Positions 1 to 11,600 of a stretch of DNA of 64,000 nt are shown here, in pieces. The notes under the pieces were generated by a model. That model was not told where the DNA came from. It searched no databases and saw nothing but the letters and a program-made list of their open reading frames with translations. Source of the stretch: CALBPI01 sp038521865 (GTDB lineage: Bacteria; Pseudomonadota; Gammaproteobacteria; Steroidobacterales; Woeseiaceae); contig JBCBKO010000006.1 of NCBI GenBank assembly GCA_038521865.1, positions 1 through 64,000 on the forward strand, given 5' to 3'. Position numbers and translations under genes: made by a program. How positions within the stretch are numbered: the stretch's first letter is position 1; the number at the start of each line of letters is the position of its first letter.

Positions 1-391
1 GACCGCAACGACCGTGGAGCAGGAAATCGAACGTGCAAAACAGGCGCTGTCGGCCGCCGGTGTTGCACTCGAAATCAGTGACGATATTCCGCCGCTGGAT
101 CCTACTGTCAGTAAGGCGCTCGGTCTCACAATTCGCGAAGCCACGACCAACATCGTGCGGCATGCGAACGCCACCCAGGCGCGTATTGCGTTTCGCTATG
201 ACGGTGAGACCCTGGAGGTCGTGGTGCGCGACAACGGTCAGGGTGCACTGGAAGACATGAAGGAAGGCGCCGGGCTCAGTGGTCTTCGAAAACGGGTACG
301 TGCACTCGGCGGAAAAACGGCCATTCAGATGCAGTCCGGAACCGAAGTCAGGATTTCGCTGCCTTTCGAGCACAGCGGGGCTTCTGCGTGA
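1..391 (+). CDS. Sensor histidine kinase, C-terminal part (DesK/NarX type), cut by window edge
   Basis: The reading frame is open from base 2, so the gene starts upstream of the window and only about 129 C-terminal residues are seen. They form the HATPase_c domain of a HisKA_3-type kinase: an N box (REATTNIVRHANA) and a G box (GQGALEDM followed by GAGLSGLRKRV). Kinases of this family phosphorylate NarL/DesR-type regulators. The stop TGA overlaps the GTG start of the next gene (GTGA), so kinase and regulator are translationally coupled. The sensing domain is outside the window, so the stimulus cannot be inferred. By family and by the close DesR-like partner, membrane-lipid or temperature sensing is possible but unproven. 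Confidence 0.88.
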   Translation, partial: TATTVEQEIERAKQALSAAGVALEISDDIPPLDPTVSKALGLTIREATTNIVRHANATQARIAFRYDGETLEVVVRDNGQGALEDMKEGAGLSGLRKRVRALGGKTAIQMQSGTEVRISLPFEHSGASA

Positions 392-990
392 TCCGAATCG
401 TACTTGCCGAGGACCAGTCGATGCTGCGCGGTGCACTCGCAACACTGCTGGCGCTCGAAGACGACATCGACATCCTGAGTGATGTCAGTGACGGCGACGC
501 GGCATGGCAGTGTATCCGAGACCAAAAACCCGATGTCTTGGTGACCGACATCGAAATGCCAGGACGAACGGGCATCGATCTCGCAGAAGCGATTCGCACG
601 CACAAACTCGATACCAACGTTCTGATCGTGACCACGTTCTCACGCCCTGGTTACCTGCAACGTGCACTTCAGGCCGGCGTTCTCGGCTACATTTTAAAAG
701 ACTCATCCAGCAGCACACTCGCCGACGCCGTGCGTAAAGTCGCACGAGGTGAGCGCCATGTGCCACCAGAGCTCGCTGAACTCGCGTGGACCACACCCGA
801 CCCATTGACCGACCGCGAACGACAGGTCCTGCGCTATGCCGAAGCGGGTTTATCCAACAAGCAAATTGCCGCGGAGCTATCGTTGTCGGTCGGGACCATC
901 CGCAACTACCTCACTGATGCAATGCACAAGCTGAATGCGACCAATCGTATCGAGGCATTCAGAAGCGCACGCGAACTCGGCTGGCTCTAA
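388..990 (+). CDS. NarL/DesR-family response regulator
   Basis: 200 residues. The N-terminal receiver domain has the acidic pair E8-D9, phospho-acceptor D54 (VTDIEMPG), the switch Thr (LIVTTF) and Lys (ILKD). The C-terminal LuxR helix-turn-helix runs from about residue 135 (LTDRERQVLRYAEAGLSNKQIA). It starts with GTG inside the stop of the upstream kinase, so it is that kinase's partner. The sequence resembles DesR regulators, which control fatty-acid desaturase genes in Bacillus and have proteobacterial relatives. No desaturase is visible here, so the target is unknown. Confidence 0.9.
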   Translation: MIRIVLAEDQSMLRGALATLLALEDDIDILSDVSDGDAAWQCIRDQKPDVLVTDIEMPGRTGIDLAEAIRTHKLDTNVLIVTTFSRPGYLQRALQAGVLGYILKDSSSSTLADAVRKVARGERHVPPELAELAWTTPDPLTDRERQVLRYAEAGLSNKQIAAELSLSVGTIRNYLTDAMHKLNATNRIEAFRSARELGWL

Positions 991-1076
991 CCTGCTCCGG
1001 CACCGTACAAGGCCCTCGGTGACCGCGGAGTCACGCGGGCTTGGCGATGAGCGCTCGCTCATGTCACGATTCGCCG

Positions 1077-1940
1077 ATGTCCGACGCTCCATCTTTTTGT
1101 CCCAACTGCGGTAACCCGCTCGCAGCAGATGATCGTTTCTGCTCGCAGTGTGGGCAAAAAGTCTTGTCTCCCGAGGATCGTCGACTCGCCAGCTTGCTCA
1201 AGGAGAGCATCGAGGAGATGACCGACTTGCGCGGACGCGTGTTGCCGTCGATCGGCACGCTGCTGTTTCGACCAGGGGCCTTAGCCCGCTTTTATCAGAT
1301 CGGACGCCGGCGCAGTTTTCTTGCGCCGATCTCCTTGTTCCTGTTCGCCAACGTTTTGTATTTCCTGATTCCGGGACTGAATGATTTTCAGGTGTCACTG
1401 CTGGATCAGATCACGCTGCAGCCATATAGCGAATGGGCAGCGTCTGCCGTGGACACTTATCTAGATACCGAACCCGGCGGCGCTTTGGCCATGTTCCGGA
1501 ACGGTGACCCAGCGTATCTCGAATTATCGAACCTCTACACGCTGCGCGCCGCGGATATCTCGAAATCCATCATCATCCTGCATGTGCCATTTTTGGCTGC
1601 GCTCACGGCACTGTTGGTCATCGACAAGCGACTACCCTACGCCGATCACCTGGTGCTGGCGTTGCACTACATGGCCTTCATCATGCTGTTTTTCGTGATC
1701 GCGCCGAATGTGCTGTTGCCGTTAGCGCGCATGGTAATCAACCCAATCTGGCCCGAAGCACCACTCAAGCGGATCATTATCAGCCTGATGTATTTGTATA
1801 CCGCTGTGATGTTCCGAACCGCGTTCCAACTGCCATGGTGGCGCGTAGTACCGACAACCGTCGTGTTCCTGATCGGGTACGGACTGATCCACTCGTTTTA
1901 TCGACTGGTCCAGTTCTTCGTCGTGTTCAGCTCGCTGTAG
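1077..1940 (+). CDS. DUF3667-type membrane protein with N-terminal zinc ribbon
   Basis: 287 residues from the ATG at 1077; an in-frame ATG at 1041 would add 12 unlikely residues ahead of the zinc ribbon. The N-terminus is a zinc ribbon with two CxxC knuckles (CPNCGNPL and CSQCGQK). About five hydrophobic helices follow over residues 75-285. This matches the DUF3667 layout; the function is unknown. The gene runs toward the decarboxylase gene on the other strand and the two 3' ends overlap by 14 bp (1927-1940), so they share their terminal bases. Confidence 0.75.
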   Translation: MSDAPSFCPNCGNPLAADDRFCSQCGQKVLSPEDRRLASLLKESIEEMTDLRGRVLPSIGTLLFRPGALARFYQIGRRRSFLAPISLFLFANVLYFLIPGLNDFQVSLLDQITLQPYSEWAASAVDTYLDTEPGGALAMFRNGDPAYLELSNLYTLRAADISKSIIILHVPFLAALTALLVIDKRLPYADHLVLALHYMAFIMLFFVIAPNVLLPLARMVINPIWPEAPLKRIIISLMYLYTAVMFRTAFQLPWWRVVPTTVVFLIGYGLIHSFYRLVQFFVVFSSL

Positions 1941-3390
1941 CGCGAACGTCGTCACCGTGCTCGACGACGGCGTCGAGCAGTAGATCCATATCCGACACGG
2001 TGCTGCGGTGATTGGTGATCGCCACCCGAATGACGAAGCATCCATCGCGTCGCGTACTCGAAGGTACGGCGAGCCCACTCTCCTGGATGCGTAGCAAGAT
2101 CTCACGATTCCATCCGTCGAGTGTTTCGTCGTCGACACCGTCAGCGACATAGCGAAAACACACGATGTTGAGCGGCGCCGGTTCGAAGAGCTCAAGCTGC
2201 TCATGCTGGCGAACACGCTGTGCGAGGTGCTGCGCCTGTTCCACGTTTTGCGCGACGATAGCGCCAATTTTGTCGATGCCGTGATGCTGGAACGCAACCC
2301 AGGCCTTCAGCGCCCGGAACCCGCGACTGAGCTGGGGGCCCATCGCCGCGAAGTGCAGATCCTGCGGCTGAATGCCGCGACCGGGCGGTGTCAGGTAGGC
2401 CGCTTGTGTCGCGAACGCTTGCTCCTGAAGCGCTCGATCACGCACCAGAACCGCGCCGATCTCATACTGCAAAAACCCCCACTTGTGCAGATCGAACGCG
2501 ATCGAGTCTGCGCGCGCCATCCCATCCGTCAGGTGTTTGAGCTTCGTGGAAAACGCCAGCAACGCACCGAAAGCACCGTCAACATGAAGCCAAAGCTTCT
2601 CGCGCTCACAAAAATCGGCCAACGCGTGCAAATCATCGATAGCACCGCTATCGACAGTGCCCACATTCGCGACCACGGCCAGCGGCATCTTTCCCGCCTT
2701 GCGATCATCGGCAACCGCCTCTGCCAAGGCGGACAAATCCACGCGATGTTGATCATCGGCAGCCACACGGACCATGGAATCGCGGCCCATGCCGATGATG
2801 TCACAGCCCTTCTCTGCCCAGCTGTGCGTCACCGAGGAGCCATAGATCCGAAATGCGGGTAGTCCGCTCAGTCCCTGGTGACGCACACGCTCGGGATCGG
2901 CCGCGTTTCTAGCCACGATCAATCCGATGACATTAGCCATCGTGCCGCCGCTCACAAACAAACCACCGGCTGTGGTGGGGTAGCCCATGATCTCGCAACA
3001 CCACGCAATCGTCTGGTCTTCGATCTCGCTCGCACTCTGATCGTAGCCGGCCAGGTGTGAGTTCATACCCGCCGCGACCATATCGGCGATCATACCGTCG
3101 ATGGTGCCGTTGCCCATCACCCAGCCATAAAAGCGCGGGCTGATATTGCCCGTCGGGTAAGGGATGACTGCGTCGCGCAAACGGTCGCAGACGGCATCCA
3201 GCGTCTGTCCTTGCCGCGGCACTGGCTCACGAAACGAATCTCGAATCTCCTCAGGCAAGGGCTGCCAGGCGGGTCGATCACCGACATCCTTCAATCGATC
3301 AAAAAGCACATCGAGTAATTCATGCGCATTGCGCCGCGCACCCTCCCAATCCTCAGGATCCAGATTGATTTCGTGTCTGTTTTTTTGCAT
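1927..3390 (-). CDS. Group II PLP-dependent decarboxylase (aromatic-L-amino-acid decarboxylase-like)
   Basis: 487 residues. This fold-type I PLP enzyme has the SGGTMANVIGL phosphate-binding loop, HVDGAFG (PLP-ring Asp) and the Schiff-base lysine K303 in DLHKWGF. Family members decarboxylate aromatic amino acids or glutamate/aspartate-like substrates to amines. The substrate here cannot be read from sequence. It lies 11 bp downstream of the exonuclease gene on the same strand, so it may be the last gene of a 5920-to-1927 transcript, although its role is not obviously linked to the acetate genes. Confidence 0.88.
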   Translation of the reverse strand: MQKNRHEINLDPEDWEGARRNAHELLDVLFDRLKDVGDRPAWQPLPEEIRDSFREPVPRQGQTLDAVCDRLRDAVIPYPTGNISPRFYGWVMGNGTIDGMIADMVAAGMNSHLAGYDQSASEIEDQTIAWCCEIMGYPTTAGGLFVSGGTMANVIGLIVARNAADPERVRHQGLSGLPAFRIYGSSVTHSWAEKGCDIIGMGRDSMVRVAADDQHRVDLSALAEAVADDRKAGKMPLAVVANVGTVDSGAIDDLHALADFCEREKLWLHVDGAFGALLAFSTKLKHLTDGMARADSIAFDLHKWGFLQYEIGAVLVRDRALQEQAFATQAAYLTPPGRGIQPQDLHFAAMGPQLSRGFRALKAWVAFQHHGIDKIGAIVAQNVEQAQHLAQRVRQHEQLELFEPAPLNIVCFRYVADGVDDETLDGWNREILLRIQESGLAVPSSTRRDGCFVIRVAITNHRSTVSDMDLLLDAVVEHGDDVRATAS

Positions 3391-3401
3391 TAGCCTTGTC
3401 C

Positions 3402-4082
3402 CTAGGCGTTGATCACATTCCAGACCCGGCTATCGCTGCCGTCGCCATGATGCGCCAGCATGGCCAACAGCAGCTCCGCGGTTGCGAGCGCGTCGACCAG
3501 ACAATCGTGAGATGCATATGCGGGCAAACGGTATTCGCTGCGCAGATCCATCAGTCGCAATGACTCGGGTCCCCCAAGGTGATGCTGTCTCGCCGCGCGC
3601 ACTCTTGCAAGTGCCAATGTATCGATCACCGGCACGTGCATCGGCACACCCCCCAGCCGGCAGCACTCGCGATCGAGAATCGCCTTGTCCAGCCCCGCAT
3701 GGTGTACCACCAGAACGCGACCCGCCATCACTTCGAACACCCGCGCCATTGCTTCATCGATATCACGACCATCGGTCAAATGGGTGTCCGTCAATCCATG
3801 AATCGTTGCGCTACTGCCCACCTCCTCATCGGGACTGACGAGCCAGCGTTCGGCGCTCGACAGATCCACTCGCCCCTCGCGGACAATGACCCACCCAACG
3901 CTGAGCACACTCGCGTTCTGCGTATCGAGTCCGTTGGTCTCCATGTCCAGTGCCACCAACTCAACGTCGCCGATAGCGGCATCGGCCGCTGGCAATGCGG
4001 TACTCAGGAGCCGGCTAACGGCATCGTCCGTCACTCGCTTGCGTGCACGCCAGCGTCGCCATTGAAGCCAGGCTCGACTCAT
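3402..4082 (-). CDS. DnaQ-like 3'-5' exonuclease (DEDDh)
   Basis: 226 residues. The exonuclease core begins near residue 40 with the first acidic motif DMETNGLD. The second motif (HHAGLDKAILDRE) and the third (SHDCLVDALATAELL, the His/Asp pair) follow in the order expected for DEDDh nucleases such as the polymerase III epsilon subunit. It is too short and divergent to call dnaQ itself. Its ATG overlaps the stop of the DUF294 gene (ATGA), so the two are coupled. A DUF294 protein plus a small DnaQ-like nuclease beside acs is a recurring gammaproteobacterial arrangement (recalled, not searched). Confidence 0.82.
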   Translation of the reverse strand: MSRAWLQWRRWRARKRVTDDAVSRLLSTALPAADAAIGDVELVALDMETNGLDTQNASVLSVGWVIVREGRVDLSSAERWLVSPDEEVGSSATIHGLTDTHLTDGRDIDEAMARVFEVMAGRVLVVHHAGLDKAILDRECCRLGGVPMHVPVIDTLALARVRAARQHHLGGPESLRLMDLRSEYRLPAYASHDCLVDALATAELLLAMLAHHGDGSDSRVWNVINA

Positions 4083-5920
4083 GCCAGGTGGAATCGATTC
4101 AGTAGCGCAGCCTGGCTGGTCCGAACCTGCGCAAACGCGGCTTTCAAATTCTGTCGATTCAGTGCGGACAGGCGATTCGGTGCGAGGTGATTGTCAGGCT
4201 CTTCGCCGCGGGCCATCTGCTGGCTCTGATGCTCAAGGCGCAGGCGCTCGATAAAATCCAGCGCATCGCGCAGGTTCGCGGCGTCAACGGATGACAGCTC
4301 ACCAGCGGCGGCCGCCGCTTTGAGTCGGTTTCTGGTGCCAATGCGCATCTCACCCGCCGCGAGTGAGCGAATCCTTGCGATCTCGACAATCGGCATAATG
4401 CCGCGCAACTTGATATCCAAAGTATCGCGGTGCTCACCGCTGCGCTCCACCACAAACTGGCGGAACAAACCGAGCGGCGGCTGAAACGTCATCGCGTTCT
4501 TTGCCATGAGGGCGAGAAAGATCTCGTTTTCCTTCGCCATGTCGCGGATGCTCGATTTGAGCGAATCCACCAACCGCGAGTCGCCGGCGACCGACTTCAG
4601 ATCGAAAAAAATGTTGGCGTGCATCAGCGCCTTTTGCTCGGGGACGGTGATCCACTCGCGAAAGTACTTACGCCATTGCGAAAGTGGTTGGCGCCATTTG
4701 GGGTTCGATGCCATCACATCGCCCGGACAGTACACGTACCCACACGCGTCCAGCCCGTCGTTGACGATCTTCGCCATCGCAGCGAAGTAGCTATCCATCT
4801 CAGGCGTCGCATCGTCGGCCAGCACCAACGCGTTGTCCTGATCACTCTTGGCCGATTGTTCCGTGCGCCCTTGTGAACCCATCGCAACCCACGCAAATCC
4901 GCACGGTGGCGTACCGAGCTCGTTGATGGCGATGCGCACGAGCTGGCGCGTCGCTGTATCGGTGACCGTCGTGATGAACTTGCCAAGCTGCTCACCGCTC
5001 GCACCCGCGTCGATTTGGCCAGCTATTAAGGCAGGCAGTCTTTCACACGTGTTAACCAGCCCCTCAGCGGTCATCTGCTTGCCCAGATCGCTGATCAGGT
5101 AGAGCGGATGCTCGGTTTCAAGACGCATGAAGTCGCTGCGCGAGACCATCCCTACCAGCTGGTCATCGCGAACGACCGGAAGGTGATGAATGTTGTGTTG
5201 CATCATGGTGAGCGCTGCCTCAAACGCCATGGCGTCCGACTCCAGCACAATCGGTGCAGCCGTCATGATGTCTGAGACCGGTGCTGTCGCGTCCTTGGCC
5301 ACTGCAACGACGCGGGAGCGAATATCCCGATCGGTGACGATGCCAACACACTGCTCCGATTCACCGGTAATCAGCATCGCGGAGACGCGTTCGGCAACCA
5401 TCGCCTGTGTGGTCTCGCGGATCGTTGCACCAGCGTCGATCGTGACCGGCTCACGCGTGATCAGCGCGCCGACAGACTGATCCAGTGCACCCTGATAATC
5501 CGCCGACTGATCGACCTTCAGCAGCCGATCGGCCAATTGGCGAATAAAAAAGGTTTCAAAAGCTTGCGACGACTGGCGCAGGGTCCCAAATGCGTCCGCG
5601 GGTAGCTCGTAGAGCAGCGCATCCTCGATCGCGACCGCGTCGCGCCGAACCTCTCGCTGCTCCATCACCGCCGGGAACCCAAAGCATTCGCCTTCACCGA
5701 GGCGCATCTGGAGCTCGCCGTTTTCCGTGAGCAAATCGACCGCACCACTGCGAACGACGTACACCGTGTCGTTTTCGCCGCCCGCCTTGAGAATCCGCTT
5801 GCCTTTACGGGCATAGCTGACCTTCAGGCTACGGGCCGCGATCGCTCGACCCTCTCCATCGAGTAGCTCGAATCCCGGCAGGTCTTCGAGGAAGCCGAGA
5901 ATATCCGGTAGTTCGTTCAT
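4079..5920 (-). CDS. CNB/CBS/DUF294 nucleotidyltransferase-like signalling protein
   Basis: 613 residues in four parts: a cyclic-nucleotide-binding-like domain (about 1-130), a CBS pair (about 150-275), a DUF294 nucleotidyltransferase-like domain (about 295-440, with GSQGRTEQ and SDQDNALVL matching the GSxGR and DxD-like motifs), and a C-terminal substrate-binding-like domain. The gene is divergent from acs across a 123-bp region. Proteins of this build are thought to sense nucleotides and have been placed near acetate metabolism genes. The enzymatic activity is not established. Whether the CNB part binds cAMP is not clear from sequence. Confidence 0.85.
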   Translation of the reverse strand: MNELPDILGFLEDLPGFELLDGEGRAIAARSLKVSYARKGKRILKAGGENDTVYVVRSGAVDLLTENGELQMRLGEGECFGFPAVMEQREVRRDAVAIEDALLYELPADAFGTLRQSSQAFETFFIRQLADRLLKVDQSADYQGALDQSVGALITREPVTIDAGATIRETTQAMVAERVSAMLITGESEQCVGIVTDRDIRSRVVAVAKDATAPVSDIMTAAPIVLESDAMAFEAALTMMQHNIHHLPVVRDDQLVGMVSRSDFMRLETEHPLYLISDLGKQMTAEGLVNTCERLPALIAGQIDAGASGEQLGKFITTVTDTATRQLVRIAINELGTPPCGFAWVAMGSQGRTEQSAKSDQDNALVLADDATPEMDSYFAAMAKIVNDGLDACGYVYCPGDVMASNPKWRQPLSQWRKYFREWITVPEQKALMHANIFFDLKSVAGDSRLVDSLKSSIRDMAKENEIFLALMAKNAMTFQPPLGLFRQFVVERSGEHRDTLDIKLRGIMPIVEIARIRSLAAGEMRIGTRNRLKAAAAAGELSSVDAANLRDALDFIERLRLEHQSQQMARGEEPDNHLAPNRLSALNRQNLKAAFAQVRTSQAALLNRFHLA

Positions 5921-5963
5921 TGCGACATCCTAGCGTGAACCCGTAAACCCCCGAAACGAGGAC

Positions 5964-5977
5964 TAGACCTTGGTCTA
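5964..5977. promoter_or_regulatory. Inverted repeat in acs/DUF294 divergent promoter (candidate regulator site)
   Basis: A perfect inverted repeat, TAGACC-TT-GGTCTA, lies 67 bp before the acs start and 44 bp from the divergent DUF294 start. The form (6-bp arms, 2-bp centre) suits a dimeric LuxR/NarL-type regulator. The CrbR-like regulator encoded just downstream of acs is the obvious candidate. A similar but weaker repeat sits before the symporter operon at 12347. Assignment to CrbR is inference. Confidence 0.5.
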
Positions 5978-6043
5978 ATCCTTATCGCTCGAGCCGCCAA
6001 AACGACTATGATCAGAGCATCTCATTTTGCGGGGGCAATCGAA

Positions 6044-7984
<1,941 letters not shown>

Positions 7985-7996
7985 AGGAGTCCCGCT

Positions 7997-8665
7997 ATCA
8001 CTTCGACGGTTATTATTGCTGACGACCACCCGCTGTTTCGCGAGGCCTTGATGCACGCGATACGTGCGAGCGTCCCCGGCGCAAACATCGTCGAAGCGGA
8101 GAGTCTCGCGACGCTGCAGGATGCGCTCGCTGCCAATCCGGAGTGCGAGCTGCTGCTTTTAGATTTGAACATGCCAGGTGTTAGCGGTTTCTCCGCGTTG
8201 GCGTATGTCCGCAGCAACTACGACACCTTACCCACGGTGATCGTGTCGGCCGCGGATGATGCGATGATCGTGCGGCGTGCCATCCAGCACGGGGCCAGCG
8301 GCTTTATCTCGAAGTCATCTTCGATTCAGGACATCGAAGGGGGTATCCAGGCTGTGCTTCAAGGTGAGCTACAAGTGCCGGCGGGCGTCGATCTCGATGA
8401 TGGCCCGATCGATGAGTCCGAGCAGGCGGTGGCCTCAGCGATGCAGGATCTGACACCGCATCAGTTCCGCGTTCTGATGATGTTGACCGAGGGCTTGTTG
8501 AACAAGCAGATTGCCTACGAGCTCGGAGTGTCCGAAGCAACCATCAAGGCCCACATCACGGCGGTGTTTCGAAAACTCAAGGTCAACAATCGCACTCAGG
8601 CGGTGCTGGCCGTGCAGAAGCTTGCTGTCAGTGACCCTGCAGCACTCGAGCTCAGTTACGCCTGA
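7997..8665 (+). CDS. LuxR-family response regulator, CrbR/ErdR-like, apparent AUC start
   Basis: 222 residues if started at the ATC at 7997. Receiver domain: DDHPLFRE acidic pocket at residues 9-10, D56 (LDLNMPG), Lys in ISKSS. A LuxR helix-turn-helix lies near residues 155-205. The acs stop (7982-7984) is in the same frame and the codons after it contain no ATG, GTG or TTG before 8048. A TTG at 8048 would delete beta-1 and the acidic pocket. AAGGAG (7984-7989) sits 7 bp before the ATC, an ideal Shine-Dalgarno distance. A base error (ATG read as ATC) is the alternative. In Vibrio, Shewanella and Pseudomonas, CrbR/ErdR activates acs; the location here agrees. The 3' end faces the CrbS-like gene, 5 bp apart. 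Confidence 0.85.
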   Translation: MTSTVIIADDHPLFREALMHAIRASVPGANIVEAESLATLQDALAANPECELLLLDLNMPGVSGFSALAYVRSNYDTLPTVIVSAADDAMIVRRAIQHGASGFISKSSSIQDIEGGIQAVLQGELQVPAGVDLDDGPIDESEQAVASAMQDLTPHQFRVLMMLTEGLLNKQIAYELGVSEATIKAHITAVFRKLKVNNRTQAVLAVQKLAVSDPAALELSYA

Positions 8666-8670
8666 GCGGA

Positions 8671-11600
8671 TCAGGCCGCCGAGCGGCGACCCAACAAACT
8701 GTTGATCAGGGCACGCAGCACCGCAGGCTTAACGGGCTTGCGCAGCATCCGGTGCCCACGCGCCGTAATCGCCTCGGCGACCGCATCGGTGTGATCTGCG
8801 GTTAGCACGATCGCCGGGATCTGCTGCCCAAGCGCTTTCCTGACCGCATCGATAACGTCGAGACCGGTGACACCACCATCGAGGTGGTAGTCCACCAACA
8901 AAATCGCAGGCCAGCGGCGCGCTTGCCGACGAATACCCAGCGCCGCCTCGACCGCCTCATTTTGGTCAGCGGCAGTCGTCGGGATCGCTCCCCAGTTGCT
9001 GAGGAGCCCGGCCATCGCGTCCAGAATGTCCGATTCGTTATCCACGCAGATGACGTGCTCACTGATGATCGTCGTGGGCTGACGCACGGTATCCGGCACC
9101 GGCTCTGGCAGTCGACCGGCGGGGGCACGTGGCACACTGACCTCGAAGGTACTGCCCCGCCCCGGCACCGAACGCATCGCGATCGGATGCTCAAGCAAGC
9201 GCGCGATCCGTCGCACGATTGCAAGACCGAGGCCAAGTCCGCGTTTCGCAGACTGGGCACTACCGGGCAGTCGGCGGAACTCCTCAAAGATCGCCTCATG
9301 GTGTTCTACAGGGATTCCGGAGCCGGTATCCACAACCTGCAGGGCGAGTTCATCCCCTCGCAAGCGACACCCGACCAATACACCACCGCGATCAGTGTAG
9401 CGCCGAGCGTTGGAAATGAAGTTCTGAAGAATACGCCGCACTAGCGATGCGTCCGTTCGAATCCAGTAGTCCGACGCCACGAACCGGAGCTCAAGATTCT
9501 CGTTCTCGAAGAGCGGCGCGAATTGCGTTTCCAGCTCTCGGAACAGCTCGCTAACCGGTATCGGGTTGACTTTCGGCGTCGGCGCCGCTGCGTCGAGTTT
9601 GGCGATATCGAGTAGCGCGGTCAGCAAAGACTCTACCGAACCCAAACCGCTCTGCACTCTATCAACGAGCACCCGCTGCTCTGAGGGAAGTCGCGCGCTG
9701 TTTTCCTGCAACAGCGCTGCAAACAGCTTTGTCGCGTTCAGTGGTTGCAACAAATCATGGGCGGCTGCCGCCAGGAAATGTGTTTTTGAGCGGTTGGCAA
9801 CCTCAGCGTCCTGCTTTGCGCTCGCCAACTGATCCATCGCGTGACGCAGCTCCGCCGTGCGATCCGCAACTCGTTGCTCCAATTGATCCCGCGATTCTGT
9901 GAGCTCGCGTTCGGCCTCTTTAAACGCGGTGATATCGGTATAGGTCGTGACGTAGCCACCGCCTGTCATCGGCTGTCCACGAATCTGGATTACCTTGCCG
10001 TCGACGAATTGGCTTTCATAGGTGTAAGACGAACCACTGCGAAGATAAGCGAGACGCTTGGCGACGGCAGCGTCAGGTGCTTCATCACCGAAACGCCCGA
10101 GCGCCGCGTTGTGACGGATCAGCTCGGTAATCGGCTGGCCAACGTATACGAGCGTTTCGCTGTAGTTCATCAGTTCGAGATAGCGTCGATTCCATCCGAT
10201 CAGTCGCTGCGAGTCATCGACAACACTGACCCCTTGCGACATATTTTCGAGCGTTGCCTCAAGCAACTGTCGGTTGAAGCGAATCGCCTCACCGGTCTCG
10301 TCGAGCAGCATCAGAACATCGCTGATGTTGCTGCCGCTCTGGCGTAGCGTGCTGCTAACAACCACACGCGCCGATGCTGCACCGATGGCACCGGAGAGCA
10401 ATTTCTCCGTGAACCGGATGGCGACCATATCGGCGGTTTGATCGCCGTGGTAGGCGATGTCTCCTTGTGCAACCAGGTCCGCAAACGAACGTCTTGCATG
10501 TTCCGCGCCGACAAATCGCGCAGCCAGCGCTTGCAAGTCATCGATGGTGACACTCGCCGCTGCGAGGTCTGGCAGCTTACCCCCAACGTCTGGCAACCCG
10601 ACGAAGGTATACGCCTGGCTGCGTTCGATGAGCCTCTGGCGGCGCGTCAGCGATACACCCACCAATACCGCAAGGTTGGCGCCGAGCGACCAGAGCACAC
10701 CGTGTGTCAGCGGGTGCAGACCCGTATCAAACAACAATGCTTCCGGTCGCAACATCGACCAACCGAACAAGCCTTGCTCGACAATCGAAATCGGCAACGC
10801 ACCAGATCGTGCGAGGGCCGGCAGGAACAGTGTGAACGCCCACAGCGCGAACCCCGCGCTCAGCCCCCCTAGTGCGCCGATGCGATTGGCGCCGGGCCAA
10901 TACACACCCAACACAATCAGCGGTGCGAACTGCGCAGCGGCCGCAAACGACAGAAGACCAATGGAGGCAAGCGCCGTCGTTTCGTCCGTCACTCTGAAGT
11001 ACGCAAGCGCAAGCAGTGCGATAACGACGATAGCAACGCGTCTCGCGGTCAGGATCAATCGAGGGAAATCGGTCAGCGTATCGCCCTGCACCGCACGAAT
11101 CCGTACCATAGTGGGCACGACGATTTCGTTCGAAATCATGGTGCTCAGTGCTACGCAGGCAACGATCACCATACTCGTCGCGGCCGAGAACCCACCGACA
11201 AATGCCAGCATTGCAAGCAGCTCGTTGCCGAGCGACATCGGCAGCGCAAGCACGAACGTATCCGCGGCAACGCCCGCCGTCTGAAAGGCACGCAGCCCGG
11301 CGAGCGTGATCGGAATGACGGAAAGACTGAAGAGCACCAGATAGACCGGGAACAACCATCGGGCGATCGCCGTGTCTGCATCTGTCCTGGCCTCGACGAT
11401 CGCAACATGAAACTGGCGTGGCAAACAAAGGATTGCAGCACCTGCCAGCAACACCTGCGTCAGGAAAGTCGCTGGCAGCCCACCACTTGTGAATACACCG
11501 CTCGTTGACGCAGGGGTCGCAGCGGGAGCGCCGGAGCCGAGCATCCACAGCGCCAGCGCGCCAATCGCGAGAAACGCGAACAGTTTCACCACCGACTCGA

